A DNA stretch of 64,000 nucleotides from Hoplostethus atlanticus (GCA_034670405.1 JAXDDX010000056.1:495001-559000), one strand, 5' to 3'. Counted from the first letter of the stretch, positions 11,761 through 25,658 are shown. The notes: a model not told the origin generated them from the letters alone. Numbers and translations are program-made.

Positions 11761-12033
11761 ATGTCACGCCACCACCACCGCTTTGAGAGGGACTACCGGG
11801 GACCCTGGGAGCGTAGAGACATCCGTCCTTCCGGCCTCCACAATGGAGGAGCCAATCATAGCTGCACTTCTGCCGTCGTCAACGGCAACAACCGGCCGGG
11901 GCTCCTTCCCCTCCCAGTCATCCCGTCCCTCCTTCCCACCCCGGTTACAGTTGCTGTGACAACGTCGAGCAGCGACATGGTGGTCAAGCGAGGCATCACG
12001 GCAACAGGATCGGTCGCTCCGGCGTCGGCCAAG
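11761..12033 (+). CDS. klhl29: klhl29 coding exon A (residues 1-91, N-terminus)
   Basis: This exon encodes the N-terminus of Kelch-like protein 29, a BTB-BACK-Kelch family protein. Members of this family commonly act as substrate adaptors for CUL3 ubiquitin ligases; the substrates of KLHL29 are poorly known. The start MSRHHHRFERDYRGPWERRD matches the human KLHL29 N-terminus as I remember it (MSRHH-RFERDYR--W-RR). A later GLLPLPVIPSLLPTP stretch matches a GLLPLPVVPSRLPTP-like stretch in the human protein. The ATG at 11761 is chosen because homology begins exactly there; position -3 is G. The exon ends AAG|GTAAGA, a strong donor, after 91 whole codons (phase 0). The arm is low-complexity, rich in Pro, Ser, Thr and Val, with no recognised domain, and is probably disordered. 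The reading frame stays open into the intron until 12588, but that part is C/T-rich intron and is not counted as coding. Confidence 0.93.
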
Positions 12034-12401
12034 GTAAGAGCTTTGTCCAAAATGGATGATTGGACGCCTCTAAGTCGTCTGGGAAATCTCTCTCTGTTTT
12101 CTCTCCCTTTCAAGTTTCTTTTTAATCTCTCGCCTTCTCTCTCAACTTTTTTTTTTTTTTTTTTTACGACTCTCCAACAGGGCATAATCTCCAACTTTCC
12201 CCATGCTTTTAAGGCTTTCCAACTTCCTTCTCTCTCTTGCCATCTTCCAGTTCTGCTCTTCCGACTTCCTTCCAACTGTTTCAGCGCTGTCCAAATCACT
12301 GCCTTGCCGGTCTTCATGGTTCAACTATCTCAGCTCTCCAACTCCCTCTGCTCTTCTTGCCTTCTGCACTCTCTACCCTTATCCTTCATTCCTGATTCTG
12401 C

Positions 12402-12403
<2 letters not shown>

Positions 12404-12447
<44 letters not shown>
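12404..12447. repeat. (CT)n microsatellite
   Basis: A pure CT run in the C/T-rich start of the first intron. Confidence 0.95.
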
Positions 12448-12448
<1 letters not shown>

Positions 12449-13909
12449 CTCTCTCTGTCTGTCCAACACCCCATTGCTGCCAAACCGTTTACTTCCATCT
12501 TCATTCTCGATTTCTGCCAAATGGCAGGCTTGTCCTTCCTTTTTCCTCTTTGCTAATTTTCCTCTGTCATTTTGTAAATGACCTGTGACAGTGGCTGAGA
12601 TTGGGCCAAGGCTTCGGTCCTCCATGCTCTCGATCTGCACAAACAGGTGTTACTCTAAAAAAACTAAAAAAACTCATCACTTACTATGTCTCTTTCATAA
12701 TACACAAAGCATATTTCTCTTTTGGCCTTGCATTATTCCTATTCAAACCTGGATTTAGGTATAAGCTGTACAGAATTCATCACCAGGCTATATATATATT
12801 GACTATACTGTATATCTGAGTAAAAACGGGCCTACCTCTAGTGGGTCCTATGTGACAGAATTGGCTGTTGGGTGATTTTGCTCATCTCTTTGCCAGACTG
12901 AAAAGGAGCCCCTGATCGATTGTATGCCTTTTATATTTATTTGTATTTAGACCTCACGGTGAAATCTGGGTCTGTGTGGTATATTCAAGAGCTGTACAGT
13001 GCGTTAGTGCTCTCCGCCCCCTCATCCAGGGCTTTAGCTTTGCTAGCTGGCTGTCAGCGACGTGTGAAGACAGGCGGCCTTCACCAGAAAGAGTTAGACA
13101 TCTCAGCCTCTACCCCCGCCTCTGCTTCCAACGGATACCCATTCATCTTCTCTCGGCGCTCCTTCTCCGCTATCAGATCGTTCCGTTTAATTTTCTTCAG
13201 GAACTTTCAGGAGCTCCTTCCGGGCTTGTTTTTCTTCGCCGCCACCTCCTTTTTGCTCCCTTTTACTCTCAGCGGCGCCCTGCACTCTAACCGCTGCCAG
13301 CAAGCAGAGGTAAACAATGCTCTGGTAATTTAGCCCCTAAGTGCACATCATTAGATGCCCCGCTGAATGCACTGACCACAGAAACAGTAAATCTGCCGTG
13401 GCACCGCGTCGGCCCCTCCTTTTGTGCGATTGAATAATTACATACATCCGGGCAAAGTCTCTCTCCCAACTCCCACCGTGGCCATTGTCATCATTCAATG
13501 GCTGCCAGAGCAATTAGGTGCCTTGAGTATGGCCTGTACGCCTCAGCACTGTTCCCACTTGAATGAAACGTGCGTGCACAAGTGTGTGTGTGTGGGTGTT
13601 TTTCCACGCTTGCCTGTGTATATGCACCTTTTCTGGAGTGTATGTGTGAATTTGTGCAGAGACATTTTGCACATCCCGTCCCAAGATGCCCATGCAGTCT
13701 GTTGGCTTTATCCAGGGCTTTACCTACTCTGCTGTCTTGCCTGTGACAGTCCTTTTGTAAGGCAGACATTAGAGACCGGTGACGTTTTAGAAAGGGAAAT
13801 ACCCAGAGTCCGGGCTCTGCCTTTAATTATGTCCTGAAAGAGACACAGGGGCCTCAAGAGCTGGCTAACACCATCATAGGCTTTCTTTCCTATCTCTCTG
13901 GTGAGCTGC

Positions 13910-13941
<32 letters not shown>

Positions 13942-14349
13942 GTCATCTTCAATCAAAGCTGTTGGGGGGTCACAGAGAGTCTGATGGACGGATGCAGCTC
14001 CTCTCTCTCCCCGGGTCTCTGTGTCCCCGGCTTAGTTCATGGCTACACGAAAAAGCTGACAGGCTGTTATTGATCTCCACTGTTGGGAGACTCCTCAAAA
14101 ACACAGGGGCCCCAAGATGGAGAGGACAGCTGGACATACGCATGAGTGTGTGCGTGTGCGTGTGTGTGTGTGTGTGTAATGTACAGATTTGTTCATATGG
14201 ATCTGTGTAATGAAATCATCACATATGTTGCCTTAGAGCATTTGGGGGCGCAGAACATGTGTGTACTGCTGGAGTGTTTTTGTATTTCCTGTAGTCTGTT
14301 AGGGATTTCACTGACATGTGGTTTCCTTCAGCCTAAAATGATCAGGTAA

Positions 14350-14352
<3 letters not shown>

Positions 14353-14408
<56 letters not shown>
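14353..14408. repeat. (GT)n microsatellite
   Basis: A pure GT run of about 28 units. Confidence 0.97.
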
Positions 14409-14413
<5 letters not shown>

Positions 14414-16711
14414 TGTGGCAAATGCTGAGAGTGGAAAAAGTACCATCTGCTCACGTTGTCCATCCTGATGTATGGCTAGCCACATGGAACGGCGGACCGC
14501 AGTTAATTTAGAGCTACACTTTATTTACCCCAGTCGGGCCTTTTAATTAATTTTTATGTAATATTACTCCGTCATCACGGATGTATCATCACGGTTATCA
14601 CTCCACGCGGGGATTAATTACACGTTGTTGATGACCACAGCTATTTCTGTGTCCTGCTGATGATATTTAAGGCACACACGACGAATTCAGTGAAAGAGAA
14701 ATCGCCACAATCAGATTTTATTTATAAATGCTATTCATCTGCATGGATTCATCAAGCCATTACCCAACAAAAGGCGGGTGCCTGTTTGTTTTTTGTTTGT
14801 TTTTCTGAGTGATTTTGGCCTGTGTGTGTGAGCCGGGCTGACTGTTTGCACACCGGCACTTTACAGTCTGTTATTGGGCGTTTGTGAGGATTTTATAGGG
14901 TTTAAACGCAGGGCCAAGCTGGAGTCTTTCATCTGCTAATACATGTATTAATATTCCTCAGAAAGCACCTACCCACGGATACTCCATTGAAACATATGGG
15001 TATTTTCCTACGCGTTTCAATGCCCTAGTTTGAGAGGGTAAATCCCTCTTCCCCTGATTAATATGTTGAAGCTCTTCAGCGCCAGGGCTGGAATTTGCAT
15101 CTCTCTACTGGCGTTGCTGAGCATATACGCTGTTTGTCCTGGAGGAGCTGTGGCGTAGTTGGTATGGTATAGAGCAGCACAAATTCACCCAGAATATACA
15201 CAGAAACTTTTTTTTTTAATCTTTAATTTTTAATCTGAGGGTAAAAAATGAGATTATATTTTTCAAATGATTGCATGTCCTAATAACACATTTTTCTTCA
15301 TTGAGATGAAGAAAATCCTTTCATGTATTAAAGAGATATCAATGTTTTTTTTTTACACATTAAAAATAAAAATGGTGTGCCTCTTGTGTAACTCGCTGTT
15401 GTACGTTTGGTATTTCTTTTTGGTACATGGAATGTATTGTATTATCTTACTACTCATATTTTTAAAAAGTTCTACTTTGAAACTTTATATAAGCTATTTT
15501 TGAGAGTACCTCTTTTAGCCTATGAGTGTAATGCATGAGACAAAGAAACCCAATAACCCAGCACTGACAATACCAAGATCATCAATAGACCTTGTCTTGA
15601 AGCAAAATGACATATTGTGGCTTGCCTGTCATTGATTGCAGCCTGGTCAGGGATTGAAGCAGACTCCATATTGTGGCTAGCGCAACATGGCACCCAGAGA
15701 ACAGCAGGTGTCACGGCCTGCCTCTGACACAATCGAAAAAGAAGGAAAGTTCACAAAAGCCCTCTGTCTTCACAATGATTTTTCTGCAGCCAGGTCCAGG
15801 CATTTGCCTCATCTTCCTCCCTGTGTGCAGCTCTGTGTGGCTCTCTGATTACAGCTGTGTGACAGAGAGAAGCACGGAGTCTGAATTAGAGAAAATTGAT
15901 TTTGGTCAGCTTTGATACATTCGACGGCTTGCAAGGCAAGTCCAAAGATGGCGAGTGAATTCGTAGTACGATCTGTTTGTGCGTCACCTTTTGAAGTGCA
16001 TTACCGACGGTTTAGCTTGTACTCCTCTGGGCCTTTATATCTGTAGTGGAGCCACCCCTCATGAAAACTCTGCATGTAAACACCAGTCTTGTGTCTGGGA
16101 GCCTGGCAATAAATGCATTGGAAAATTTTGAAATCATTGAATCTTTACCAAGGCTAGAAGAGGGGAAAAATGCTTTTTGAAAAACTGGGATAACCTTTCT
16201 GTGTTGCAGTGAAATGTATTGAATATGACATGATTAAAGTTTAAGAAGGTGCACGCTAGGGAAGCTGGAAGAGGAAGACAGAAAGGAGACGGGAGGGAGA
16301 GAGAGAGAGCGAGAGATGGCAGGTGAGAATGGCTTTTGAATTAGGTGCAGATAGGAAAGGAAGCTACAATTGTTCTATCAAATAGTGGAACTCTATCATC
16401 CCGATAAGATGAAACTTTACATTTCCAAAGCAGACAGACTCGCCATGGTGTCTTAAAGAAAACCCCAGCTCCCTTATGGGGATAGCCAAGAGCACTGAAC
16501 ATAGCTGGGAGAAAAATGTATTGATTCAAAGCTTGCGATGAATATAATGTCAGCCAGCCTGCCTTTTGTTAAATTATGAATCCCGTAAGTGAAAAACTAT
16601 TGTTTGTTTCACTGCGTGGGATGTTTGATCATTCATTTCAAATGGATTTTTGTGTGTTATTATGAGCCCTTTTGGAGTTATTGAATGAGTTATTGTTTCT
16701 TACTATGGGGA

Positions 16712-16727
16712 GGGGGGGGGGGGGGGG
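16712..16727. repeat. Poly-G tract (16)
   Basis: An uninterrupted G run just after GGGGA. Confidence 0.95.
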
Positions 16728-18930
16728 TTCAACTTTAATTAGATCCCAGTTGAAACCATTATTTTATGTCTGTTGATGAAATTCAGCTCTGTTGATGGCC
16801 ATTAATTACGCTATATCCCATGTGATGGTATCATCGTTTCTACAAACACATTCATATTTGCATTCATCATTTGTGTTCGTATCTGAATGTGTTTGTGTGT
16901 TTGGAAACATGTAGGAAGGCAATTAGAACGCCTTATTATTAATGCCAGTAGTACCAAACCTCAACAACAACAAGATGTTTCAGTGGCCTAATAAAAGAGC
17001 TAATAGGCTGCAATGGCACATTTGCAGAATTGTCCTCATTCATAACAACACAAGATTATCCAACCTTGTAATGGGTTGATCACATGGACTGGACGCCTTA
17101 CAAATACAATAACATAGTCCTACCATCTGATGAAGATGCAGCCTGGATCTGATCTGTGTCCAACTCCAATGCCGACTGGACACCCGACAGTGAGGTCTCT
17201 CCTACTATGGAACTGATCCTCTGATCCATGTCGGATAGCACCACAGTGCCCTGCCGTCCTCCTGCGGCTAACAGTACGCACCTACTTCTCTTTTTTCATC
17301 TTTTTTCTTTTTTTTGCAATCTAATGTCACGTCGGACCATTTATTTTTCACCTCAGCAACGGTGCATGTTTCTGCTGAAACAGCATTGACAACGTTAATA
17401 ATTTCTTGCCACGCTTTACTTTTATCAGTTAACTCTTCTGAAAATTATTTTTTGTCATGCACCCATGAGCGCAAAAATTCAGACTCCGCAAAGTTCCTCT
17501 TTTCGTTTTGGTTTACGTGCACCTGACCGTTTAGTCTGCACACCTTTTATCATGTTGAACAGGGCGTTTTCCTGTGCAAATCGTCTTAAACAGGCACGCG
17601 CATCCACTTTCTGAACAATTGGCATTCATCCTCTGATACACCTGGGATACGCAGAAATCAAGGTTTTCCCCGTGTTTCACGAATCCTACGATGTTGTTGT
17701 TGTTTGTTTGCACATAAGTATGAAAAATCGTTCATTCCTTTTTAACTGGAATTAAATTTCAGAAAGTTCTGTCGGGGTAAATTCAAAACGCCTGATGAAT
17801 GCTAAAGAGCACCAGCTTTCACACGTTGCCTTTATCTTCTTCTGAGGAGCGGGAGGGTAAACAATCTCCACACTCCGCTGCCTGGATGTGATTTATTAGC
17901 TTATATGTGTTGTCATCTTATCACAGCCTCGCTGCATGCCATTTGCATTCACAGTGAAAATGTAGGGAACTCCAGTTGGCTTGCAGATCGCTCAGAAATA
18001 GACCCAATCAAATATTAATGATTTGCGAGAAATGCTGTATTTTAACACCGTCGTCTTCAGGCTCGATTCGCTATTCATTTGCAAGAATATGTCAAAGCTG
18101 AAAGTATTTTCAAGGGTTAGTCAAATATCAGTTTATTTATCTCCTCTCTGGTGTCGCAACAGTTTTGAAATTTTAAAACCTTTTTGAAGGAGAGCTCCAT
18201 TGCACATTTTGTTATTTTTTGTGCGGTTCTGTGAGTGTGTTTTTATCTGCGAGTGGCACAGTGTCTGCCACAGCGTTGAAGGAGAACCTTTCAGTCCATA
18301 GTGCTAGTCCTCACAGTGTACGCAGAAAGCTGCCCTTCAAGTATTGGACATGCTGCTATTAGAAATGCCACTTCCTTTTTGCCTCTTGTGATTGGATTTT
18401 TCCTCCCCGGGAAAACCAGGAGACTAATTCCTGGCACCGCACGCCCGATGTTTCCAAGGAATATGATTGTCTACGTTCGCAGCTCGACTTGTCGACGAGT
18501 AAGACAAGCGCACCTGATTTTAATTGGCCTGACAGTTTATGAACCACGCGTAATAATTTCCCTTGTCCAATGTTTTACTTTCCATTAGTCATACATTAAT
18601 TCTTTATAATCTTTTTTTCCCACACAAACACAAACATCGTCGTGATGTTTATGTACAAACAAATCCTCCTGTCAGGCGTCTAGAACGGAGTAATGAAAAT
18701 CAGCGGGGCCTCGAGGGAGCGCGCGGCGAGATTAAGCCGCTGATTTTCCTTAAGATGATACATGGAAACTTTTTGAGTGTTAACGAGAAGCAGTGATTGT
18801 GTGTTTACAAGGAGCGATCGCAACCAGGGTCTGGATGTCTCTGCACCATGTGGGGAGAATTAAGGGCTTTCCACTGAGATTCAGACCAGGCCAAGCTACA
18901 GCGCTGCTATTCAAGGACAGAGAGGGGGAA

Positions 18931-18934
<4 letters not shown>

Positions 18935-18971
<37 letters not shown>
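18935..18971. repeat. (GA)n microsatellite
   Basis: A pure GA run. Confidence 0.96.
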
Positions 18972-18973
<2 letters not shown>

Positions 18974-21900
18974 ACCTCAGTCATAGGGGCTGCACACTGT
19001 CAACCTGTCAGAGGAAATGCACTGTAAAAAGGGAACTGTCAGAGTTCTTTTATTTTTTTTTTACACCTGCATTTGAAAATTGTATTGTTGGAAAGTGGGA
19101 CTCATACATCTGATGATAGATTTATCAGAAACCTCACACCCTCATCACACACGGGACACTGTCATCGTTTATTGTCAGCCGGAAAAGCTTGACAGCAGTA
19201 AAGACACGTATAAAAACGAAACTAAAAGAATCGGTTGGCAGATGTGAAACGATAACAATGCAACAGGTCAACGCCGGGGGGAAGGCATCCGTTATCTCTG
19301 TCTGTCTCTGTCAAGCTCGCTGTGCCAGGATGTTCCGCCGGTGTTCATCCAATCCATATCCTCTCGGCGGGGTCCTCCTGCGTCTGTGTTGCTGTCTGCA
19401 GGGGGCAGGATCCCAGCTGGCCTTTTGTACCAACAATGGAAGCGCCACACCTGTCCGTCCACCCCGCCTGTCTTCCCTATCACGCTCCTGCGACCCGGCC
19501 AAGTCTGCCTTCCTTCTCTCTCTCTCTCTCGCTGCCTTTTGTTTCATCAGAGCTCGGTTTTAATCCGCTCGGAAACACAGAAGTGGAGTTTTTTGTTCTT
19601 TAACCGCGGATGGCCCAGAATAAGAGACCTTTCAGGGTCCTGGCAGTGCAGCGGGTTCGTGCTGGTTACTGTGGGCTTTACAAAGGACTGCATGCGTAGC
19701 TCTGGCAGGAGTGGAGAAGATGGCCCAGCGAGGGCCCTGCGCTCCTCTGTTCTGCCTGCGTTGAGTGGGAGGGAATGGAAACCAGCCTCCACAACACGCC
19801 GGCTTGTCTTGTGAGCCCTGGCTCCGATCTGACGGCGTGGCGGCTCAATCTAATAAGCAGTCATATGATATCAGATTCAGATCTCTGTTTTGTGAAAGAT
19901 GAGATTTACCCCCAATCTCTCTCCCCCCCCCCCCTCCTCCATCTCTGTCTTTATGTCACAATGAGTATGCATTTTGAGTGTGCGATATTGAAAGGATTGA
20001 AAGGACAGGCGAGTGTGTTGTCATCCAATACTGTACATCTGCTCTCCCCAGCACTACACAGGGATCTTTGTCTAGCTGGGCTTCGGCTCAGCAGAGACCA
20101 GCGCGATGGATGTCACTATATAAACAACGGTGTATTTACAAAGGACAGATTTGGCTCACCGGTTTGCTCTTGTTTTTTTGTTTTTTTCCCCTTTCTCTCT
20201 CCGTCTCCCGTTTGCTTTGTCTTCTGTGCTGAAAAAAGGGGTTGGGAAAATTAGGAGCTTCTTCCAGTCGCTCTGCAGTAGCTCAATTGATGAAAGCAAC
20301 CCATCGAGAGAAGCCCCTTCCCCACTTTTCTTTATCGCTCTTGCTTTGTATCTCTCTCGATCACACTTTCTCCCATTGCGCTTTCCCATCTAACTCTTCC
20401 CACCCCTCCTCCATCCCCCCATCCCCATCACCACCACCCCTCCAGCCACTTCAAACGCTTCTTGTCTTCTTCCGAGGCGTAGATCCTCATCCCTGCGTCA
20501 GCGTTGCCTCCCCGTGAGCGTGCGTGTGTGAAATTGGATTGCTGATCCGTTGGCGCTGAGTGGCAAGAGATGTAATATGGGATAGCGGCAGCCGCGTGGC
20601 TCTGATGCCGGAGACAGTGAGGATCACAGGTGACAACGCTCCGAGTCCCGGTTCTCATCTCATCTTCAGGACTGGAAATGCTCTCGGCAAATCTCACGGC
20701 AACATAAAGAAACACGGCGGAACGACAAATACAAACACGCATGGCTCTGGTCAGGTGGAATGCGCCGCGCGGCATGTGAAAGGTTGTCCGATTTGTGTCA
20801 AGAGGTCATTGTCCTGATCCGCCGGCGACTTGAAGCCCCTCTCATTTTAAATTTGCCATAAACATTGCTCTATTTGCCATTGCTGCAACCACTGCAACTC
20901 ATAGGGTTGGAGGTCCATGTAGCCTAAAAACAACTCAGTCTACCTTTGTGATGATGAATTAACATTGCCCGTTAATAGACACGGCCTATTTGTTAGCTCT
21001 GATTCATAGTTTAATCAAGGTTATTTATAGAGAAGGACAATGTACACGATGGCATATAACCGTTGAGGAACGTCTTGCTATAGCGCGTGGTCAGCCTGGT
21101 TGCTGCATGTGAGGGGCGAGTTTTTACACAGCATTAGACCGGAGCTCAACGAACCCAGATGAGGAGGCTCTGCTCTCCGGTTCAGGGCTGCCGTTCATCC
21201 ATCTATGTAATTGAACACATCAGCAAATGAGCAGATCAGCTCGCTAGCCCTTCAAAGACCCACACTTAATACCCGTATTCCCCTTCAAGTGCTAAATGAA
21301 CTCCCCGCTGAGTCTGGCTGACTGTATGTCATTTGGTTTTCAGCTGGGAAAAAGAAAAGAAAAGTCCCTTATCTGACAGCCGCATCCCCCCTCCCCTCTC
21401 TTCCCCCTATCCCCTCCCCCATCCCCTTTGTCTGTCCTGTTCCACAATTGCGGAATAAAAAGGTGGTGGCATTTAAAAATGTCCCCGCATGTGGAGGGGT
21501 TGACATTCACAGCGCCGCCACCTTAAGGTTAACTCCGTATGAAAGGTGATCGCGGATGCGGGCTTTTAAAGCATCAGTCGTGTCACGTAGAATATCAGAT
21601 ATCAGGTGTGGAAGGCAGAGCGAACGGTGTTTAAGACGCTCAGGTAAACAATACATCTCTCTCCACAATGTCTGACTGGCACTTCAGTCAGATTTGTCTC
21701 ACGCCTTTGACACAAAACTCGGCGACCGCTCCACGCATCGCTTACAAGCAGCGATAGGCGCTCAATTGTGTTTAGGTTTTTTGTGCTGTTGTGCTGCCCA
21801 CGCTGTATTGGTGCAAATGAAAAGAGCATGATTAAGAGATACTGCCTGAGGGTGAATCTTGACTCCTGGCAACACTAATACATTTAATGGTGACTGTCTC

Positions 21901-22368
21901 TAGCGATGGCAAAAAGGTGGACTAAGTGGCTGCATGATGACCGTTGCTTTGAAACGTCCTCGGTTGATTTGGCCCGGTTTTCATTAAGGCTCGAGAGAGG
22001 TTTTTCTTGAAAACGCTAGGAGACAAAATCATTAGCCTTTCATTAATGTTTGTGCTCTTGTTCACCTATGAGCTGGTATCTAGGATGGATCTGGGCCATG
22101 TTTGGTCAGCTTCCATGAGGGCCTCCAATACAGAAGGCACAGCACTGAAATGATGGATTTCACACCAGCACTGTCGCAATGGCATAATTAAAACACTGTA
22201 AATTAAAGTACCATATGGCTTTACTGTGGGAGGGGTAACCATAGCTACATGCTATAATTTAAGGCCGGTCATGGATGGAGGGGAATTATCACTTAACACT
22301 AGTTATGTTAAACAGTCATTGCTCTATAATTGGATTTTTTTTTTTCTTCTTCAGAAAACATGAAGCTG

Positions 22369-22391
22369 TTTTTTTTTTTTTTTTTTTTTTT
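22369..22391. repeat. Poly-T tract (23)
   Basis: An uninterrupted T run; it could be the tail of a retroposed sequence on the - strand, but no body was recognised. Confidence 0.9.
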
Positions 22392-22959
22392 AAATATGAA
22401 TCTCCCTGCAGGATCACACTCCCACTGCCCACAAACCTGTAACAACAAATCCTGCCTGCGCTGACTGAAATATTACAGAAGGTTACGTAGGGATTGAACT
22501 TCTGTCAAGGCTGAGAAGGTTTTTAAGCTCCTCATGGTGATGGACACTTCTTTGGAGTTCAAACAGAAATACTTTTTATTTGATTTTTTTTCCCCCTCTC
22601 TGTTATTTCTTTGTCTCTAGTTTTGTCGTCCAGTGGCGGCGGGCCTCCCCCGTGCACGGTGCCCAGGGGAACCGTGGCCCACCATTTGAATAATACCCAC
22701 ATAAATAATAGATATATTTTAAAATGCTAATTCTAATAGGGACTTTGGGGGTGACTCAATCATGCAGCGTTTGTGGTTTGACCTTAACTCAGGCTAACAA
22801 ATTACTGGGAGCTTGGTGTTTCTCATTAGGAGCTCCACGCATCGTCACACCACCAAGCACCCCGCTGCCGAAACCACAGCCCTGTATACACTGCATGTTA
22901 TTCTTTCATCTTTACATAGTACTGTGATTTTTTTTTTTCAACATTAAGTGGTTGCTTAG

Positions 22960-25200
22960 TGACATGCAGAGTTAAGGAGTAACAGATTACATGTATTTGG
23001 ATTACAGTTATGTGATTACAAAGAAATTAGGGGCTGTAATCCATTATCTACTAAAATAAACAAGTTGTTGTTGCTGATATTAGTGCAATTACAGAGGAAT
23101 AATGATAGCAGTGCTGTTGTTTTGCTGCGTTATCAGAATCACTATTTTCCCCATTAAACCACCAAGATGATTCATGGGCTGATTACTGAGAAATGAACAG
23201 AGGTGATTGATCAAAATCAACAGGGACGGAAGGACAGGAAGTGGGTGTCAGGCCTGTTGGTGGTAACACTGTCCTATCACTATGCCCAGCAGTTGACACA
23301 AGCAGCCTATAAAGAAATGACACTAGGAGATGTAAGAGGGAATTAAGGGGAAATAAAAATGAGCAGCGTTCGAAAGCTCACTCTCCCTTGTTGTTCCTCA
23401 TTAAGACCAACTTGGTACAGATTTAATTTATTGATGAGGCAACATTTTGAAAAATGAATGTTTTATTTCCAATTGAATAATGAACAGAGGTCAAACATGA
23501 ACATCAAAAATAACAGGAACGTTTTTATACTGCTCTAATATTGCTTAGAAAAATCCAATATTCTCCATTTAATTTTGGGTGGAAGATACAAGGAAACAAA
23601 TTAATTCTCAAGTTACAAATTGAATGTGTTGGCTTGGACTGTGCGGTCATGCAGGAAAGGCTTTGTGAATCCTACAGGAGGTGGTCATTATTAGGTGCAA
23701 GGGCCGAGCAGCTCTATGTGCAGCCCACCACTTCAACAGAGCACCTACAGAGTGCTAGCACATAGAGGAATAACCTCATAATATCCTCATCTAAACCTCA
23801 AGTCTTAGTGAAGACATCCCAAATAAAGAACATGCACAAGTAATGATATATTTTCATTGTTCATTTAACAAAACTGGTTTATTCAACAAAAACAAAAATA
23901 TGTCAACTACGTAAAAAACTCTTCGAGTAAACGTCTGCTACAGCCACTGATCAGTCTCTGGATTTTCTCCCACTCCTCCCTACAGAACTCGGCCAACTCG
24001 GTGATGTTTGAAGGGCATCTCACATTAACCGCTGCTTCAGGTCCTGCCACAGCATCTCAATTGTCTCAATTGGATTTAGGTCAGGACTTTGACCCGGCCA
24101 ATCCAAAACACTAAACCTCTTCTTCCTGAGCCATTCTTTGTTAGATTTGCTTGAATCATCGTCTTGTTGAACAGCCACTTTCAGCCCAGATTCAGGTCTC
24201 GGACTGACAGCCTGACGTTTTGTTCTGTAATTCTCCATAGATCACAGCATAGTGGTTTTTGTTCACCTGCATGGTGAAACCAACCTGACCAGGTTTCTCA
24301 ACTGTTTTTATCGAAGTGCCGCACAAACTACTCTCCAAAGATCTGACCTTTGATTGGTTAACTTCATACCCACTTATTTACCCACCTGATTCTACTCACC
24401 TACATGATTTATAATGCGGAGGTTCGCTTGTTTTTATTTAACTGCACAGTAAATAAATATAGTAAATATACAGTAGATCATTGATTTAAGTTAAGAAAAG
24501 GCTAATTTGCTAATTTGATTAAATAAGGATTTCATGGTATAAACTCAAAATTTCTATAATTGCACAAGACTATGTATAATATTGGCTACATTTATTGTGT
24601 CTTGCAAACAAATTATAAATTGTATAATATGTATATGTATGTGTAGTAGTAGAAATATACAAATATCTGAATACTATTTATTGTGCTTGTAAAGTTGTTT
24701 ATTAAGATGAAGTCTTGACTGCTTCAACATCAGTCCTCTGTCTGTAGCATTGGTTGCTATAGACTTTGAGTCCAGTCCCTCGTAACCCTTGACACAAAAT
24801 ACTGGCAACATTTTTTTAGATCAGCAGAGGAACAACAAAAGGCCACACTGTTTGTATTCGTCTGTAATTCTGCCCTCATAACAGCACCGGCAACTATATT
24901 GCTACCGTAATCAGATTAGATACTTCTGGGAAATAACAGTCGATAATGTTTGAAGAGGAGGATAATATCCCTGTTCAAATTAGTCTGCAAATTGGAATGG
25001 AATAAATTGTCTGTTCTACATCATATTTTACTGAGTGTGGAGGCAAAGCAATCCAAAACTAAGTGAAAGCAATTAGATTATGATTACAGAGTTTGATTAA
25101 TCTGGTGGATTACACACTTGGCAGCCAGTTGTAAGTGGGTAATCTAACAGATCGGTAATCTGTAGCCGATTACATTTTTAAAGTTACCTTTTTAATCTGG
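22960..25200. repeat. Probable old DNA-transposon-derived repeat flanking the Tc1 fragment
   Basis: The left part (22965-23050) reads GGAGTAACAGATTACA then GGATTACAGTTATGTGATTAC. The right part (25130-25195) reads GGTAATCTGTAGCCGATTAC then TTTTTAAAGTTACC, roughly its inverse. This GTAAC/GATTAC wording is familiar from abundant non-autonomous DNA elements in teleosts. The Tc1 fragment at 23930-24250 lies between the two ends and could be a later insertion. The class and exact limits are inference. Confidence 0.4.
23930..24250 (-). mobile_element. Tc1/mariner-like transposase fragment
   Basis: The - strand encodes [20 protein letters not shown] then PDLNPIE and [10 protein letters not shown]; a frame-shifted continuation gives RCPSNITELAEFCREEWEK. 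This is the C-terminal third of a Tc1-like transposase, including the PDLNPIE hallmark around the last catalytic aspartate region. The duplicated ETIE near NPIE and the frame change show that it is degenerate. The sequence differs from the copy at 8881-9669 (WQDLKQR against CHDLKQA), so it belongs to a different family. I could not define its terminal repeats. Confidence 0.85.
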
Positions 25201-25653
25201 CTGAGACGTGATGACACTGGCTACATAATGTTGCGTAATATGTGGTTTGTTAGCATTTTGTTAGCATTAGCCCTATTTTAGATGACATGCATTTACTATT
25301 AAACGTGGTTATCAATAACACGTGTTTTTGCAACCATCAGTAAAGTAATTACACTATAATTACTCTTTACCATTGTAACAACTTTATGAAATCAGGTAAT
25401 CTCTTTTTAATTGTTTCTTAATAAAGTTACAGTATACAAGCAACTTTGTGTGTCCCGGCTCTCAAAAACTGCTTTCAGATGTCAACACAGCATCAGTGGC
25501 TTTGTAGGGACTTATTTGGAGTGTTGTCTGTGACTTGTTTTTTTCTGCATTGATAGCTACCACTGTAGCACTGCTGTGTTTGCTTCAGTGGGCTTGGCAG
25601 TATGATTCAGTGGTGTTCTCTGCCAGCCATGCCAGGAAGTATTTGAGGCATGT

Positions 25654-25658
<5 letters not shown>

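Noticed and set aside
15145-15170. A-box-like TGGCGTAGTTGG suggesting a tRNA gene or SINE
   Set aside because: There is no B box at the right distance and no cloverleaf; probably chance or a remnant too short to call.
19341-19814. 157-residue open frame in the large intron
   Set aside because: No recognisable motif, Ser/Arg-rich, overlaps several other open frames of similar length in GC-richer intron; no splice support.
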